From assembly GCF_002076895.1 (NCBI RefSeq), contig NZ_CP020465.1, positions 930,001 to 994,000 of the forward strand: a DNA stretch of 64,000 nt, read 5' to 3'. The notes under the pieces are model-generated. The model saw nothing but the letters and a program-made list of their open reading frames with translations, had not been told where the DNA came from and made no database searches. The DNA is from Cognaticolwellia beringensis. GTDB lineage: Bacteria > Pseudomonadota > Gammaproteobacteria > Enterobacterales > Alteromonadaceae. Positions 9,631 through 19,025 of the stretch are shown piece after piece. Within the stretch, counting starts at the first letter, position 1. Each line of letters starts with the position of its first letter. The position numbers were made by a program, and so were the translations under genes.

Positions 9631-9845
9631 AAAGGTTATCCATATCGGCTAATTTATTCTTAGTTTGTTGAGTTTACATTAACTATTGACGCTAAGGCTA
9701 TTATTGATGAAAGGCTAATGTTTTTTGCAAGGGTTTGTTATTGGCTAAAATTTTAACATAGCCTGTAGATAAGGGCATAGAATACTAAATTCAATTGATA
9801 GATAGGAAAATAATAGACTTTATTTATTTTAGTGGTGCCTAAAAG

Positions 9846-9872
9846 CAAAAACCGCTCAATGAGCGGTTTTTG
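9846..9872 (-). terminator. Terminator after metK
   Basis: A 12-bp perfect inverted repeat (CAAAAACCGCTC / GAGCGGTTTTTG) with a three-base loop lies 17 bp past the metK stop. Both strands have a T-run, so it could work in both directions. Confidence 0.85.
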
Positions 9873-9889
9873 TTAAACAAACATTGTGA

Positions 9890-11077
9890 TTAAATACCAG
9901 CAGATAAACGTAACGCTTCAGCTTTATCTGTTTTTTCCCAGCTAAATGCTGTGAAGGTATCATCGCCAACAGTCATTTCAAATGGTTCGCGACCAAAGTG
10001 ACCATAAGCAGCTGTTTGCTTATACATCGGGTGTAGCAGGTCTAACATTTTAGTTATACCGTATGGGCGTAAGTCAAAGTGTTCACGTACAATTTCAACT
10101 AAACGCTCTTCAGATACTTTACCGGTGCCAAAACTATCAATTGAAATTGAAGTCGGTTCAGCAACACCAATCGCGTATGATATTTGAATCTCACAACGAT
10201 CAGCCAAGCCCGCGGCAACAATGTTTTTAGCCACATAACGGCCGGCATAAGCCGCACTACGATCGACTTTTGATGGATCTTTACCAGAGAAAGCACCACC
10301 ACCATGACGTGCCATGCCGCCATAAGTATCAACAATAATTTTACGACCTGTTAAGCCACAATCACCAACTGGGCCACCAATAACAAAACGACCAGTAGGG
10401 TTGATATGGTATTTAGTGTCTTTAGTTAATAATTCTGCCGGTAACACATGCTTGATAATGTTTTCCATTACCGCATCGTGTAAATCTTCTTGTTTAATAT
10501 CAGGGTTGTGTTGTGTAGACAAAACAACCGTATCAATCGCTACCGGTTTGTTATCTTCATATATAAAGGTAACTTGGCTTTTTGCATCTGGACGTAACCA
10601 AGGCAATATACCTGACTTACGCGCTTCAGCTTGGCGTTCAACTAAACGGTGAGAATAGTATAACGGCGCAGGCATTAAAGTTTCGGTTTCATTGGTGGCA
10701 TAACCAAACATTAAACCTTGGTCACCAGCACCTTGGTCTTCAGGCTTTACACGGTCAACACCTTGGGCAATTTCTGGTGATTGTTGACCAATTAAGTTCA
10801 TAATGCCGCACGTTTCGCCATCAAAGCCAACATCAGAAGATGTGTAACCAATATCTGAAATAACATCACGGGTAATTCTTTCTAAATCTACCCAAGCTGT
10901 TGTTGAAACTTCACCAGAAATAATCGCAACACCAGTTTTTACCATAGTTTCACAAGCAACACGTGCATGTTTGTCTTTGGCAATAATAGCATCTAAAACC
11001 GCATCAGAAATTTGATCGGCTATTTTATCTGGATGTCCTTCTGACACTGACTCAGAAGTAAAAAGGTGTGTTGACAT
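9890..11077 (-). CDS. metK: S-adenosylmethionine synthetase
   Basis: MetK makes S-adenosylmethionine from methionine and ATP. The 395-residue length and sequence are standard: [20 protein letters not shown] at the N-terminus, then [23 protein letters not shown], the phosphate loop [19 protein letters not shown], and the C-terminal [18 protein letters not shown]. The ATG is followed directly by STHLFTSES as in other family members. The gene has its own terminator and about 270 bp of upstream spacer. I saw no SAM-riboswitch-like structure there. Confidence 0.98.
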   Translation of the reverse strand: MSTHLFTSESVSEGHPDKIADQISDAVLDAIIAKDKHARVACETMVKTGVAIISGEVSTTAWVDLERITRDVISDIGYTSSDVGFDGETCGIMNLIGQQSPEIAQGVDRVKPEDQGAGDQGLMFGYATNETETLMPAPLYYSHRLVERQAEARKSGILPWLRPDAKSQVTFIYEDNKPVAIDTVVLSTQHNPDIKQEDLHDAVMENIIKHVLPAELLTKDTKYHINPTGRFVIGGPVGDCGLTGRKIIVDTYGGMARHGGGAFSGKDPSKVDRSAAYAGRYVAKNIVAAGLADRCEIQISYAIGVAEPTSISIDSFGTGKVSEERLVEIVREHFDLRPYGITKMLDLLHPMYKQTAAYGHFGREPFEMTVGDDTFTAFSWEKTDKAEALRLSAGI

Positions 11078-11351
11078 AAACCCTCTGTAAAATTTAACTG
11101 AAAAACAATCTTATACCAATCGAACTCGTTTATTAGTCACTGTGCGATAGCCGCAGAATTAGTATTAGTCTTTAATGGCGATATTCTAACTGTTTAGTTA
11201 ACTTATTCCTAGAGTTATTTACGCCTAGATGGCTAAACGTCTTTAAATGGTATGTATGTTTGAATAATTTATGTGACAGTTATTTGCCAGCTAATGTTTG
11301 TTGAAATGCGAAGATTTCTAGCAAAGGCTTACGTGAGATAACTTTTAAGGC

Positions 11352-12206
11352 TTAAGGATAACTATTCAATTGCAATGGGCGTTGCCAAATGTGATTAAAG
11401 AGTGCTTGCTGAGTTGCGCAGCACTTTGAACTATAAAAGCTAGTTGTACCTAGGTTGTTACTGGTATTAATAAGTTGATGTAACGCTAATTGTCGCTGTA
11501 ATTGTTCGGTTACTGGTAATGCAGTTTCCATGATCACGACACTGTTGCCACATATTTCGTTAATCAAGTTTTTTACTAACGGATAATGTGTACAACCTAA
11601 AACGATAGTATCAACGCCTTTTTCCAGCAAGGGTTGTAGATAACCGGTTAACATTAATTTGCACTCAGACGCGTTTTTCTTATCTTGTTCTATAAGCTCG
11701 ACTAAGCCAGGACAGGGCTGAACAATTACATCGCTGTTTTGACTATATTGTGCAACTAAGGCTAAAAAACGCGGGTTTTGAGCTGTAGCTTTTGTCACTA
11801 ATATCGCCACTTTTTTATTTTTGCTTAAGTTTACCGCTGGCTTTATGGCGGGTTCTACACCAATAACAGGAATTAAAATATTTTTACGGAGTTGATCAAT
11901 CGCATTTACGGTCGCGGTATTACAGGCAACAACAATTGCTTTGGCCTTGCGTTCGATAAACCACTGAGCTATTTCATTAACGCGTTGCTGAATAAACTCA
12001 GACGACTTTTCACCATAAGGTGCATATAAAGTATCGGCAACATAGAGTAAGTTTTCATTGGGCAAGTGCTGATTTATGCATTGCGCGATAGATAAACCAC
12101 CCACGCCGGAGTCGAATATTCCAATAGGCTCCGCATTTATCGTTTGAAGCTCACTTTTTAAGGTTGAAACAGGAGCTTTTATATCAGCTATTTTTTGCGT
12201 GGGCAT
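11352..12206 (-). CDS. murI: Glutamate racemase
   Basis: MurI converts L- to D-glutamate for peptidoglycan. The 284-residue protein has an N-terminal extension of about 27 residues before the conserved PIGIFDSGVGGLSIAQ, then YVADTLYAPYGEKS, the first catalytic cysteine in VVACNTATVNAI, and the second in IVLGCTHYPLVKN. Both cysteines needed for two-base racemisation are present. The nearest ATG, at 12204-12206, gives the whole extension; a later start is possible but has no better ribosome site. Its upstream side faces the large repeat arrays. Confidence 0.94.
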   Translation of the reverse strand: MPTQKIADIKAPVSTLKSELQTINAEPIGIFDSGVGGLSIAQCINQHLPNENLLYVADTLYAPYGEKSSEFIQQRVNEIAQWFIERKAKAIVVACNTATVNAIDQLRKNILIPVIGVEPAIKPAVNLSKNKKVAILVTKATAQNPRFLALVAQYSQNSDVIVQPCPGLVELIEQDKKNASECKLMLTGYLQPLLEKGVDTIVLGCTHYPLVKNLINEICGNSVVIMETALPVTEQLQRQLALHQLINTSNNLGTTSFYSSKCCATQQALFNHIWQRPLQLNSYP

Positions 12207-12368
12207 TCAGTAAGTACAGCTTAGATCGAGGTGTAGTTAGTTGTGCTAAGTATATTATCAACAACCAAATGAGATCTATACATATTTAGATAAAGCAACG
12301 TGACTTGCTAAATATCGTAATCAAGATTATTTCTGCCTTCTATCAGCGTTTCTAATAATGAACAAATT

Positions 12369-14150
12369 TGACGGGCTGAAGCCCGACCTACAATTGTAGT
12401 GCTGTTGGCAGTGTTAGTGTGCGCAATGATTTACTTTGTAGGTCGGTGTTTACGCCGACAATGGTAAAATGGTAATTAACAGAACATTTTAGTTGTTGAT
12501 TTTATCAAGGTGTTAGTACCGTTAGTTTTACGGGCTGAAGCCCGACCTACAATTTTAGCGTTGGTGGCAGTGTAAGTGCGCAATGATTTCTCTTGTAGGT
12601 CGGTGTTTACGCCGACAATGGTAAAATGGTATTTAACAGAATATTTTAGTTGTTGAATTTATCAAGGTATCGGTACCGATAGTTTGACGGGCTGAAGCCC
12701 GACCTACAAATATAGCGTAGGTGGCAGTGTTAGTGTGCGCAATGATTTACTTTGTAGGTCGGTGTTTACGCCGACAATGGTAAATTGGTATTTAACAGAA
12801 CATTTTAGTTGTTGAATTTATCAAGGTATCGGTACCGTTAGTTTTACGGGCTGAAGCCCGACCTACATTTTAGCGCTGTTGGCAGTGTTAGTGTGCGCAA
12901 TGATTTACTTTGTAGGTCGGTGTTTACGCCGTCAATGGTAAAATGGTATTTAACAGAACATTTTAGTTGTTGATTTTATCAAGGTGTTAGTACCGTTAGT
13001 TTGACGGGCTGAAGCCCGACCTACAATTTTAGTGCTGTTGGCAGTGTTAGTGTGCGCAATGATTTACTTTGTAGGTCGGTGTTTACGCCGTCAATGGTAA
13101 CTTGGTATTTAACAGAATATTTTAGTTGTTGAATTTATCAAGGTATCGGTACCGTTAGTTTGACGGGCTGAAGCCCGACCTACAATTTTAGCGCGACTGT
13201 CTGAGTAATGTGCGCAATGATTTACTTTGTAGGTCGGTGTTTACGCCGTCAATGGTAACTTGGTATTTAACAGAATATTTTAGTTGTCGATTTTATCAAG
13301 GTATCAGTACCGATAGTTTGACGGGCTGAAGCCCGACCTACAATTTTAGAGCTGGTGGCAGTGTTAATGTGCGCAATGATTTACTTTGTAGGTCGGTGTT
13401 TACGCCGTCAATGGTAAAATGGTAATTAACAGAACATTTTAGTTGTTGAATTTATCAAGGTATCGGTACCGTTAGTTTGACGGGCTGAAGCCCGACCTAC
13501 AATTTTAGCGCGACTGTCTGAGTAATGTGCGCAATGATTTACTTTGTAGGTCGGTGTTTACGCCGTCAATGGTAACTTGGTATTTAACAGAATATTTTAG
13601 TTGTCGATTTTATCAAGGTATCAGTACCGATAGTTTGACGGGCTGAAGCCCGACCTACAATTTTAGAGCTGGTGGCAGTGTTAATGTGCGCAATGATTTA
13701 CTTTGTAGGTCGGTGTTTACGCCGTCAATGGTAAAATGGTAATTAACAGAACATTTTAGTTGTTGATTTTATCAAGGTATCAGTACCGTTAGTTTGACGG
13801 GCTGAAGCCCGACCTACAATTTTAGTGCTGTTGGCAGTGTTAGTGTGCGCAATGATTTCTCTTGTAGGTCGGTGTTTACGCCGACAATGGTAAAATGGTA
13901 ATTAACAGAAGATTTTAGTTGTTGAATTTATCAAGGTATCAGTACCGTTAGTTTGACGGGCTGAAGCCCGACCTACATTTTAGCGCTGTTGGCAGTGTTA
14001 GTGTGTGCAATGATTTACTTTGTAGGTCGGTGTTTACGCCGTCAATGGTAAAATGGTATTTAACAGAACATTTTAGTTGTTGAATTTATCAAGGTATCAG
14101 TACCGTTAGTTTGACGGGCTGAAGCCTGACCTACAATTTTAGCGTTGCTG
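12369..14150. repeat. Twelve-unit tandem array of ~158-bp REPIN-like units
   Basis: Each unit begins with ACGGGCTGAAGCCCGACCTA. Unit starts are 12371, 12530, 12687, 12846, 13004, 13163, 13321, 13480, 13638, 13797, 13956 and 14114, giving a period of 157-159 bp. The last unit is partial. Every unit holds a short palindrome (CGGGCT-GA-AGCCCG) and, about 45 bp on, a second hairpin (GTCGGTG-TTTA-CGCCGAC) in opposite orientation; CCGACCTACAA and TTGTAGGTCGG form an 11-bp long-range inverted repeat between them. About 70 bp of AT-rich spacer follows, itself conserved. This is the layout of a REPIN (paired inverted REP sequences) amplified in tandem. No long open frame runs through the array. Confidence 0.93.
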
Positions 14151-14190
14151 GTTATATTTATTTTTATGGGAATATCGGGGAGAATTTGGA

Positions 14191-14785
14191 AAGGTGACTT
14201 CCAAGGTGCCGCAGTTCACATTTGTCCTGAACACCGGGTGCTTGTTTAGTTCTGCGCGGACATATCATGATATTTACGGTGTTGAAAAATAAACGGAATG
14301 AAGGTGGTGATAAATAATGGGAAATATTAAATAAGAGAAAGGTGACTTCCAAGGTGCCGCAGTTCACATTTGTCCTGAACACCGGGTGCTTGTTTAGTGC
14401 TGCGCGGACATATCATTGATATTTATGGTGTTGAAAAATAAACGGAATGAGGGTGGTGATAAATAATGGGAAATATTAAATAAGAGAAAGGTGACTTCCA
14501 AGGTGCCGCAGTTCACATTTGTCCTGAACACCGGGTGCTTGTTTAGTGCTGCGCGGACATATCATGATATTTACGGTGTTGAAAAATAAACGGAATGAAG
14601 GTGGTGATAAATAATGGGAAATATTAAATAAGAGAAAGTGACTTCCAAGGTGCCGCAGTTCACATTTGTCCTGAACACCGGGTGCTTGTTTAGTGCTGCG
14701 CGGACATATCATTGATATTTAAGGTGTTGAAAAACAAACGGAATGAGGGTGGTGATAAATAATGGGAAATATTAAATAAGAGAAA
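14191..14785 (-). repeat. Four tandem ~148-bp partial duplications of the 6S RNA 3' part
   Basis: The block GGTGACTTCCAAGGTGCCGC recurs at 14193, 14341, 14490, about 14637 and 14786; the copy at 14786 belongs to the 6S RNA gene itself. Read in the 6S direction (minus strand), each extra unit holds about 80 bp of AT-rich spacer, GATATGTCCGC, an altered segment, then about 47 bases identical to the 6S 3' end (ACCCGGTGTTCAGG … CACCTTGGAAGTC). The left arm of the apical hairpin present in ssrS (CCTGAACACC) is replaced in the copies, so that hairpin cannot form, but the 3' strand of the closing stem is intact in all of them. The period is 148-149 bp, not a multiple of three. Confidence 0.9.
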
Positions 14786-14967
14786 GGTGACTTCCAAGGT
14801 GCCGCAGTTCACATTTGTCCTGAACACCGGGTGTTCAGGGCGGACGTATCATTCTAACCGTAGGCTTCCCGATACGAGCCGGGCTTGCACAATAGCTAAT
14901 AATCAACATCCTTAGGTAAAACTTATCGGCTCAGGGACATAGTTCACATACAAACACCCCAGAAGTC
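14786..14967 (-). ncRNA. ssrS: 6S RNA (RNA polymerase regulator)
   Basis: 6S RNA mimics an open promoter and binds sigma70 RNA polymerase in stationary phase. On the minus strand the sequence from about 14967 to 14786 (~182 nt, against 184 in E. coli) has GTCCCTGAGCCGATA, nearly identical to the E. coli segment, then ATCGGGAAGCC and a perfect 10-bp hairpin CCTGAACACC/GGTGTTCAGG at the conserved place. GACTTCTGGGGTG at the 5' end pairs with CACCTTGGAAGTC at the 3' end, giving the closing stem. The location just downstream of zapA on the same strand is the standard ssrS site. A consensus TATAAT lies 7 bp before the 5' end. The usual partner gene fau/ygfA is absent downstream; the repeat arrays lie there instead. 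Confidence 0.9.
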
Positions 14968-14973
14968 GAAACC

Positions 14974-15002
14974 ATTATAGCGAAAATTAGCGGCCGAATT
15001 AA
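14974..15002 (-). promoter_or_regulatory. Promoter of ssrS
   Basis: On the minus strand a perfect TATAAT (14974-14979) ends 7 bp before the predicted 6S RNA 5' end. A weaker -35 candidate, TTAATT at 14997-15002, lies 17 bp upstream. The spacing suits sigma70. The start point is inferred from the base of the closing stem. Confidence 0.65.
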
Positions 15003-15108
15003 GTCTTTTATCACTTGTAAGACCTGATTGCTTAATGCTTGAACAAATTGAAGTTTCTTTGAACGGAAAGAACTTTATTTAAAATCTATAAAACAGTAAA
15101 TGGGTTAG

Positions 15109-15414
15109 TTAGGCAGTTTTTGGGCGGTTTACCGCTTGTTCAATAGTCGCTTGTAGCAATTCGATTTTGCTTTGCATTTTTTCACGTTCTTGCTCTAAAT
15201 CATTACGAGTTTGAAGTAAATCATGGGCAAGGTTTAATGACATCATAACTAAGGCTTGTTCGGGGGATTTTACTGATTGAGATTTCTTGGCGTCTTGCTC
15301 TAAACGTTGGTTTATTTCATTCGCCGCTTGCAACAACGCAGACTCATGGCCAGCAGGACAAGCGACTTTTAGTCGTTTGTTGGCAACATTTATAGTAACT
15401 GTGTGTTGGCTCAT
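15109..15414 (-). CDS. zapA: Cell division protein ZapA
   Basis: ZapA binds FtsZ filaments and bundles them at the division ring. The 101-residue protein has the N-terminal VTINVANKRLKVACPAGHE β-domain, then the LLQAANEINQRLEQDA helix, LVMMSLNLAHDLLQ, and a C-terminal coiled coil (residues ~65-95, rich in E, Q, K and L). Size and domains match E. coli ZapA. It is divergent from the UPF0149 gene and upstream of ssrS, the standard order. The 6S promoter lies 107 bp after its stop. Confidence 0.95.
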   Translation of the reverse strand: MSQHTVTINVANKRLKVACPAGHESALLQAANEINQRLEQDAKKSQSVKSPEQALVMMSLNLAHDLLQTRNDLEQEREKMQSKIELLQATIEQAVNRPKTA

Positions 15415-15647
15415 TGCGTTGTTATTCTCAATGCATCATATTAGTTTATTGAGCCGTTAGCTCAAAATATTACGCTACTAGCTTGTAATACCAAGAAAAA
15501 AAGTGATAACAAAACTTAGTGCGCCATAAAGGGGAACTATAACGATGAGTGTTACACTATGCAAGTGATCTCTATGGTTTTTTCTGGAATCAAGGCTATG
15601 CCAATGTTAAGATAGCTAGCAATATACCCCGATTGAATTTATATTTT

Positions 15648-16217
15648 ATGGCTGATAGCACCTCTTTAGATTTTTCCTCCGTACAAGCGATTTTAACTAG
15701 TGAAGGTATCGAAGCACATGCCGCTGAAATTCATGGTGTGCTCACAGGTTTGATTTCTGCTGGCTTTGAGTTTGAAAGTAGTGACTATATCGCTATGGTT
15801 AACGACATGCTCAATAATGCTGAAGGATTACCAACAGCAATTAAAAGCTTAGTAAAAGACATTTACAGTGATATTTGGCAGAAAATTCTTGATGACTCGT
15901 ATGGTTTCCAATTAATGCTACCAGATGACGACGACTCAATTATTGAACGCGGACATGCACTGGGTAAATGGGTACAAGGCTTTAACTTAGGCTTTGGCTT
16001 ACAACAAACAAAAAATGCGGCTTTGTCTGAAGATGTTAAAGAAGTGCTGGTAGATTTTGGTGAAATTGCTAACTTGTCTGACGAAATGGAAGAAAATGAA
16101 GCTACCGAGCAAGCTTATTTTGAAATTGCTGAATATGTCAGAATTTCCGCTTTACTCTGTTTTACCGAATTAGGCGCACCACCAGCGCAACAGGATAAAA
16201 CAGAAACTTTGCACTAG
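15648..16217 (+). CDS. UPF0149 (YgfB-like) family protein
   Basis: This cytoplasmic protein of 189 residues is in the YgfB/UPF0149 family. It starts MADSTSLDFSSVQAIL and contains AAEIHGVLTGLISAGF, FQLMLPDDDDSIIERG, LGKWVQGFNLGFGL and EYVRISALLCF. Homologues sit between zapA and pepP. The frame is open further upstream to 15549, but those 33 codons have no family similarity, and the ATG at 15648 matches the known N-terminus. In Pseudomonas, YgfB has been linked to repression of an autolysis/antibiotic-resistance programme; the role here is unknown. Confidence 0.92.
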   Translation: MADSTSLDFSSVQAILTSEGIEAHAAEIHGVLTGLISAGFEFESSDYIAMVNDMLNNAEGLPTAIKSLVKDIYSDIWQKILDDSYGFQLMLPDDDDSIIERGHALGKWVQGFNLGFGLQQTKNAALSEDVKEVLVDFGEIANLSDEMEENEATEQAYFEIAEYVRISALLCFTELGAPPAQQDKTETLH

Positions 16218-16225
16218 AACTTTCG

Positions 16226-16257
16226 ACTAAAGTGCTTTTCAATTAAAGCACTTTAGT
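16226..16257 (+). terminator. Hairpin between UPF0149 gene and pepP
   Basis: A 13-bp perfect inverted repeat (ACTAAAGTGCTTT / AAAGCACTTTAGT) with a six-base loop starts 9 bp after the UPF0149 stop. No clear T-run follows, so it may be an mRNA-stabilising or partial terminator structure inside an operon. Confidence 0.5.
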
Positions 16258-16293
16258 GATAAAAATTTAGCTATAAAAAGTAAGCTGATAACC

Positions 16294-17628
16294 ATGATCA
16301 AAAATACCTTGTTGCCCGTTGCTGAGTTTCTTCAGCGAAGAAACGATTTTATTGCCCAAATGCCAGCCAATAGCCTTGCACTAATTTCTGCCGGCAAAGA
16401 AGTCACGCGCAGTAATGATACCGAATATCCGTTTTGCCAAAGTAAGCACTTTTATTATCTCACTGGTTTTAACGAACCAGATGCAATTTTGGTATTAATT
16501 AAAGGTGATGAGTCAGCGAAAAGCATTTTATTTTCCCGTGAAAAAGACCCTCTACAAGAAATTTGGCATGGGCGGCGCGTTGGTCAAGTACAAGCTATTG
16601 AAATGTACAAGTTTGACAACTGCTTTAGTTTAGACGAAGTTGACGAGCAATTATTGCCGCTATTTATGGGCAAAGCGGCGGTATTAATTTGTCAGCAAGA
16701 GCAAAATCAATTTCAGCAACAAGTACTCACATGGTTAGCTGAAATTAGAAAAGCGGCTCGAACTGGTGTTAAAGCGCCAACCACCTTGATTGATTGCAGT
16801 GGTTTACTCGATGAGATGCGTTTACATAAATCCAATGCCGAGCTCGACATTATGCGTCAAGTTAATGTCATTAGTGGCGCTGCACATCAACGAGCCATGC
16901 AACAAACTCAAGCGGGTAAATTTGAATATCAAATAGAAGCAGAATTACTGCACGAATTTGCCACTAATGGCGCGCGTCATCCTGCATACAATTCAATTGT
17001 TGCTGGTGGCGACAATGCCAATATTTTACATTACACCGACAATGACGAAGTGCTCAATGACGGTGACTTATTATTGATTGATGCCGGTGGAGAGTTAGCC
17101 GGTTATGCCGCTGATATCACCCGTACATTTCCGGTGAATGGCAAATTTAATACTGAACAAAGCACTCTCTATCAATTAGTGCTTGATAGCCAAGTATTAG
17201 CTATTAACGCCATTAAACCTGGCCAAACGCTTGCCGAATTAAACCGCATAGTTTGTGAGTTTCTCACCCAAGGTTTATATGATTTAGGCATTTTAAAGGG
17301 TAACGTAAACGTATTATTAGCCCAACGTGCCTGTAAAAAGTATTTTATTCATGGTTTAGGGCACTGGTTAGGTCTTGATGTACATGATGTTGGTGATTAC
17401 CATGCTAGCCCACAGCGCGAGCAATTACGTCCGTTTGTCGCCGGTATGGTCATGACTATTGAACCGGGTATTTACATCCCAAGCAGTGATAAAACAGTTG
17501 ATGAAAAATGGCGTGGTATTGGCGTGCGTATCGAAGACAATATATTGGTAACCGCAACCGGTTTTGAAAACATAACGGTTAATGCGCCAAAAACCATCGC
17601 TGATATTGAAGCGTTAATGTCGCAGTAA
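16294..17628 (+). CDS. pepP: Xaa-Pro aminopeptidase
   Basis: PepP removes N-terminal residues ahead of proline. The 444-residue enzyme aligns from its N-terminus with E. coli PepP (RRNDFIAQMPANSLALI, YLTGFNEPDAILVLI). The pita-bread catalytic domain shows the metal ligands in LIDAGGELAGYAADITRTFP (two Asp), FIHGLGHWLGLDVHDVG (His), TIEPGIYI (Glu) and GVRIEDN (Glu). All five are present. It is followed 20 bp on by ubiH; the pepP-ubiH-ubiI order is conserved. Confidence 0.97.
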   Translation: MIKNTLLPVAEFLQRRNDFIAQMPANSLALISAGKEVTRSNDTEYPFCQSKHFYYLTGFNEPDAILVLIKGDESAKSILFSREKDPLQEIWHGRRVGQVQAIEMYKFDNCFSLDEVDEQLLPLFMGKAAVLICQQEQNQFQQQVLTWLAEIRKAARTGVKAPTTLIDCSGLLDEMRLHKSNAELDIMRQVNVISGAAHQRAMQQTQAGKFEYQIEAELLHEFATNGARHPAYNSIVAGGDNANILHYTDNDEVLNDGDLLLIDAGGELAGYAADITRTFPVNGKFNTEQSTLYQLVLDSQVLAINAIKPGQTLAELNRIVCEFLTQGLYDLGILKGNVNVLLAQRACKKYFIHGLGHWLGLDVHDVGDYHASPQREQLRPFVAGMVMTIEPGIYIPSSDKTVDEKWRGIGVRIEDNILVTATGFENITVNAPKTIADIEALMSQ

Positions 17629-17648
17629 ACTCACACTATAGGTTAACA

Positions 17649-18926
17649 ATGGAAAAGAGTGCAGCTAGCTCAAATAATATCCCTGATACCGCCAAGCACT
17701 TTGATGTGATCATTTCGGGTGGCGGTTTATCGGGTAGCCTTATGGCGCTGAGCCTATCTGCGCTGCGTGATCATAATCAAAAACCTCTGAAAATAGCTAT
17801 TATCGAAGCTAACTCTATATTAACAGAATCGACGCCGAGCTTTGATGATCGCGTATTAGCTTTATCACATGGTAGTGCTGACTATTTAGCTTCTGTTGGC
17901 GCGTGGCAGTATTTACAAAATCATGCTGAGCCGATCAAAAACATTCATATTTCAGATCGCGGTTATTATGGTAAAGCACGGCTTTATGCCCAGCATCACA
18001 GTGTTGATGCGCTTGGCTATGTTGCTGATATGCCGAGCATTGGCGCGGCTTTTTTAAAAGCATTAGCCACCAAAAGTAATGTGACTTGGTTTACCCCTGA
18101 CAGTATTAACGATATTAAATGGCAAGCTGAGCAAGTTAATGTCGAGTTAAGTTCTGGGATAAAATTATCCGCAGCTTTATTACTGGCATGTGATGGCGCA
18201 AAATCGCCATGTCGACAATTTGCTAACATTGCCACTACCTGTCGTGACTATCAGCAGTCGGCGTTAATCGCCAATGTTGCCACCACAGTACATCACAATA
18301 ATATTGCCTATGAACGCTTTACCGAAACGGGCCCAATTGCCATGCTGCCTTTGTCGAATTCGACAAAGGCTAGTGCTAAATATAGCCCAGCAAAGAAAAA
18401 TAGTGCAGGGCGCTGCTCTTTGGTGTGGACATTAACCCCTGAGCTTGCGGAAAAAATGCTGAACCTGTCAGATAACGAATTTTCTCAGCAGTTAGAGCAA
18501 GCATTTGGGCATTGGCTCGGCAATATAACCCAAGTCGGTAAACGGGTTATTTATCCACTTAAATTAGTACAAGCGAGCGAGCAGGTTTATCATCGTATGG
18601 CGCTAATTGGAAATGCTTCACACACTATTCATCCTATTGCCGGACAAGGTTTTAATTTAGGACTACGGGATGTTAGCGAGATGACAGAGGTAGTAAAAAA
18701 AGCTTTAGCACAGCAACAAGATATCGGTACTTTTGCGAGTTTAATGCAATATGGCAAGGCGCGTCAGCAAGATCAAAAACAAGTGATCAGCTTAACCGAC
18801 TCTTTAGTGACGTTGTTTTCGAATCAGTTACCACCGTTAGTAGCAGGGCGCAATATTGGTTTAAAAGTATTAAACTATTTTCCAACGCTTAAAAACGCGC
18901 TAGTTAAGAAAACGATGGGTTATTAG
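17649..18926 (+). CDS. ubiH: 2-octaprenyl-6-methoxyphenol hydroxylase UbiH
   Basis: UbiH is an FAD-dependent monooxygenase of ubiquinone synthesis. The 425-residue protein has the FAD-binding FDVIISGGGLSGSLMAL near residues 19-35, LLACDGAKSPCR (second FAD motif), and ALIGNASHTIHPIAGQGFNLGLRD (C-terminal FAD motif). The GNASHT form, not GDAAH, is typical of UbiH. It lies between pepP and a second hydroxylase gene. The ATG at 17649 has no strong ribosome site; translation may depend partly on pepP. Confidence 0.92.
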   Translation: MEKSAASSNNIPDTAKHFDVIISGGGLSGSLMALSLSALRDHNQKPLKIAIIEANSILTESTPSFDDRVLALSHGSADYLASVGAWQYLQNHAEPIKNIHISDRGYYGKARLYAQHHSVDALGYVADMPSIGAAFLKALATKSNVTWFTPDSINDIKWQAEQVNVELSSGIKLSAALLLACDGAKSPCRQFANIATTCRDYQQSALIANVATTVHHNNIAYERFTETGPIAMLPLSNSTKASAKYSPAKKNSAGRCSLVWTLTPELAEKMLNLSDNEFSQQLEQAFGHWLGNITQVGKRVIYPLKLVQASEQVYHRMALIGNASHTIHPIAGQGFNLGLRDVSEMTEVVKKALAQQQDIGTFASLMQYGKARQQDQKQVISLTDSLVTLFSNQLPPLVAGRNIGLKVLNYFPTLKNALVKKTMGY

Positions 18927-19025
18927 TTTTAAGCTATCAGCTATCAGCAATAAGTTATGATTTTTAAGTGAACAATAATAAAAATACCTGTGAGTTATGC
19001 AAATTAAAAATGAATGTGAAATATA

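Noticed and set aside
11078..11351. SAM riboswitch before metK
   Set aside because: No recognisable SAM aptamer structure; the spacer looks like an ordinary AT-rich promoter region.
12369..14150. Possible CRISPR array
   Set aside because: The regular period looks suggestive, but units are conserved over their full ~158 bp and have no variable spacers; there are no cas genes.
14164..14712. Leftward open frames through the 148-bp repeats
   Set aside because: They repeat the same short peptide with frame changes because the unit is not a multiple of three; the DNA is explained by 6S RNA 3'-arm copies.
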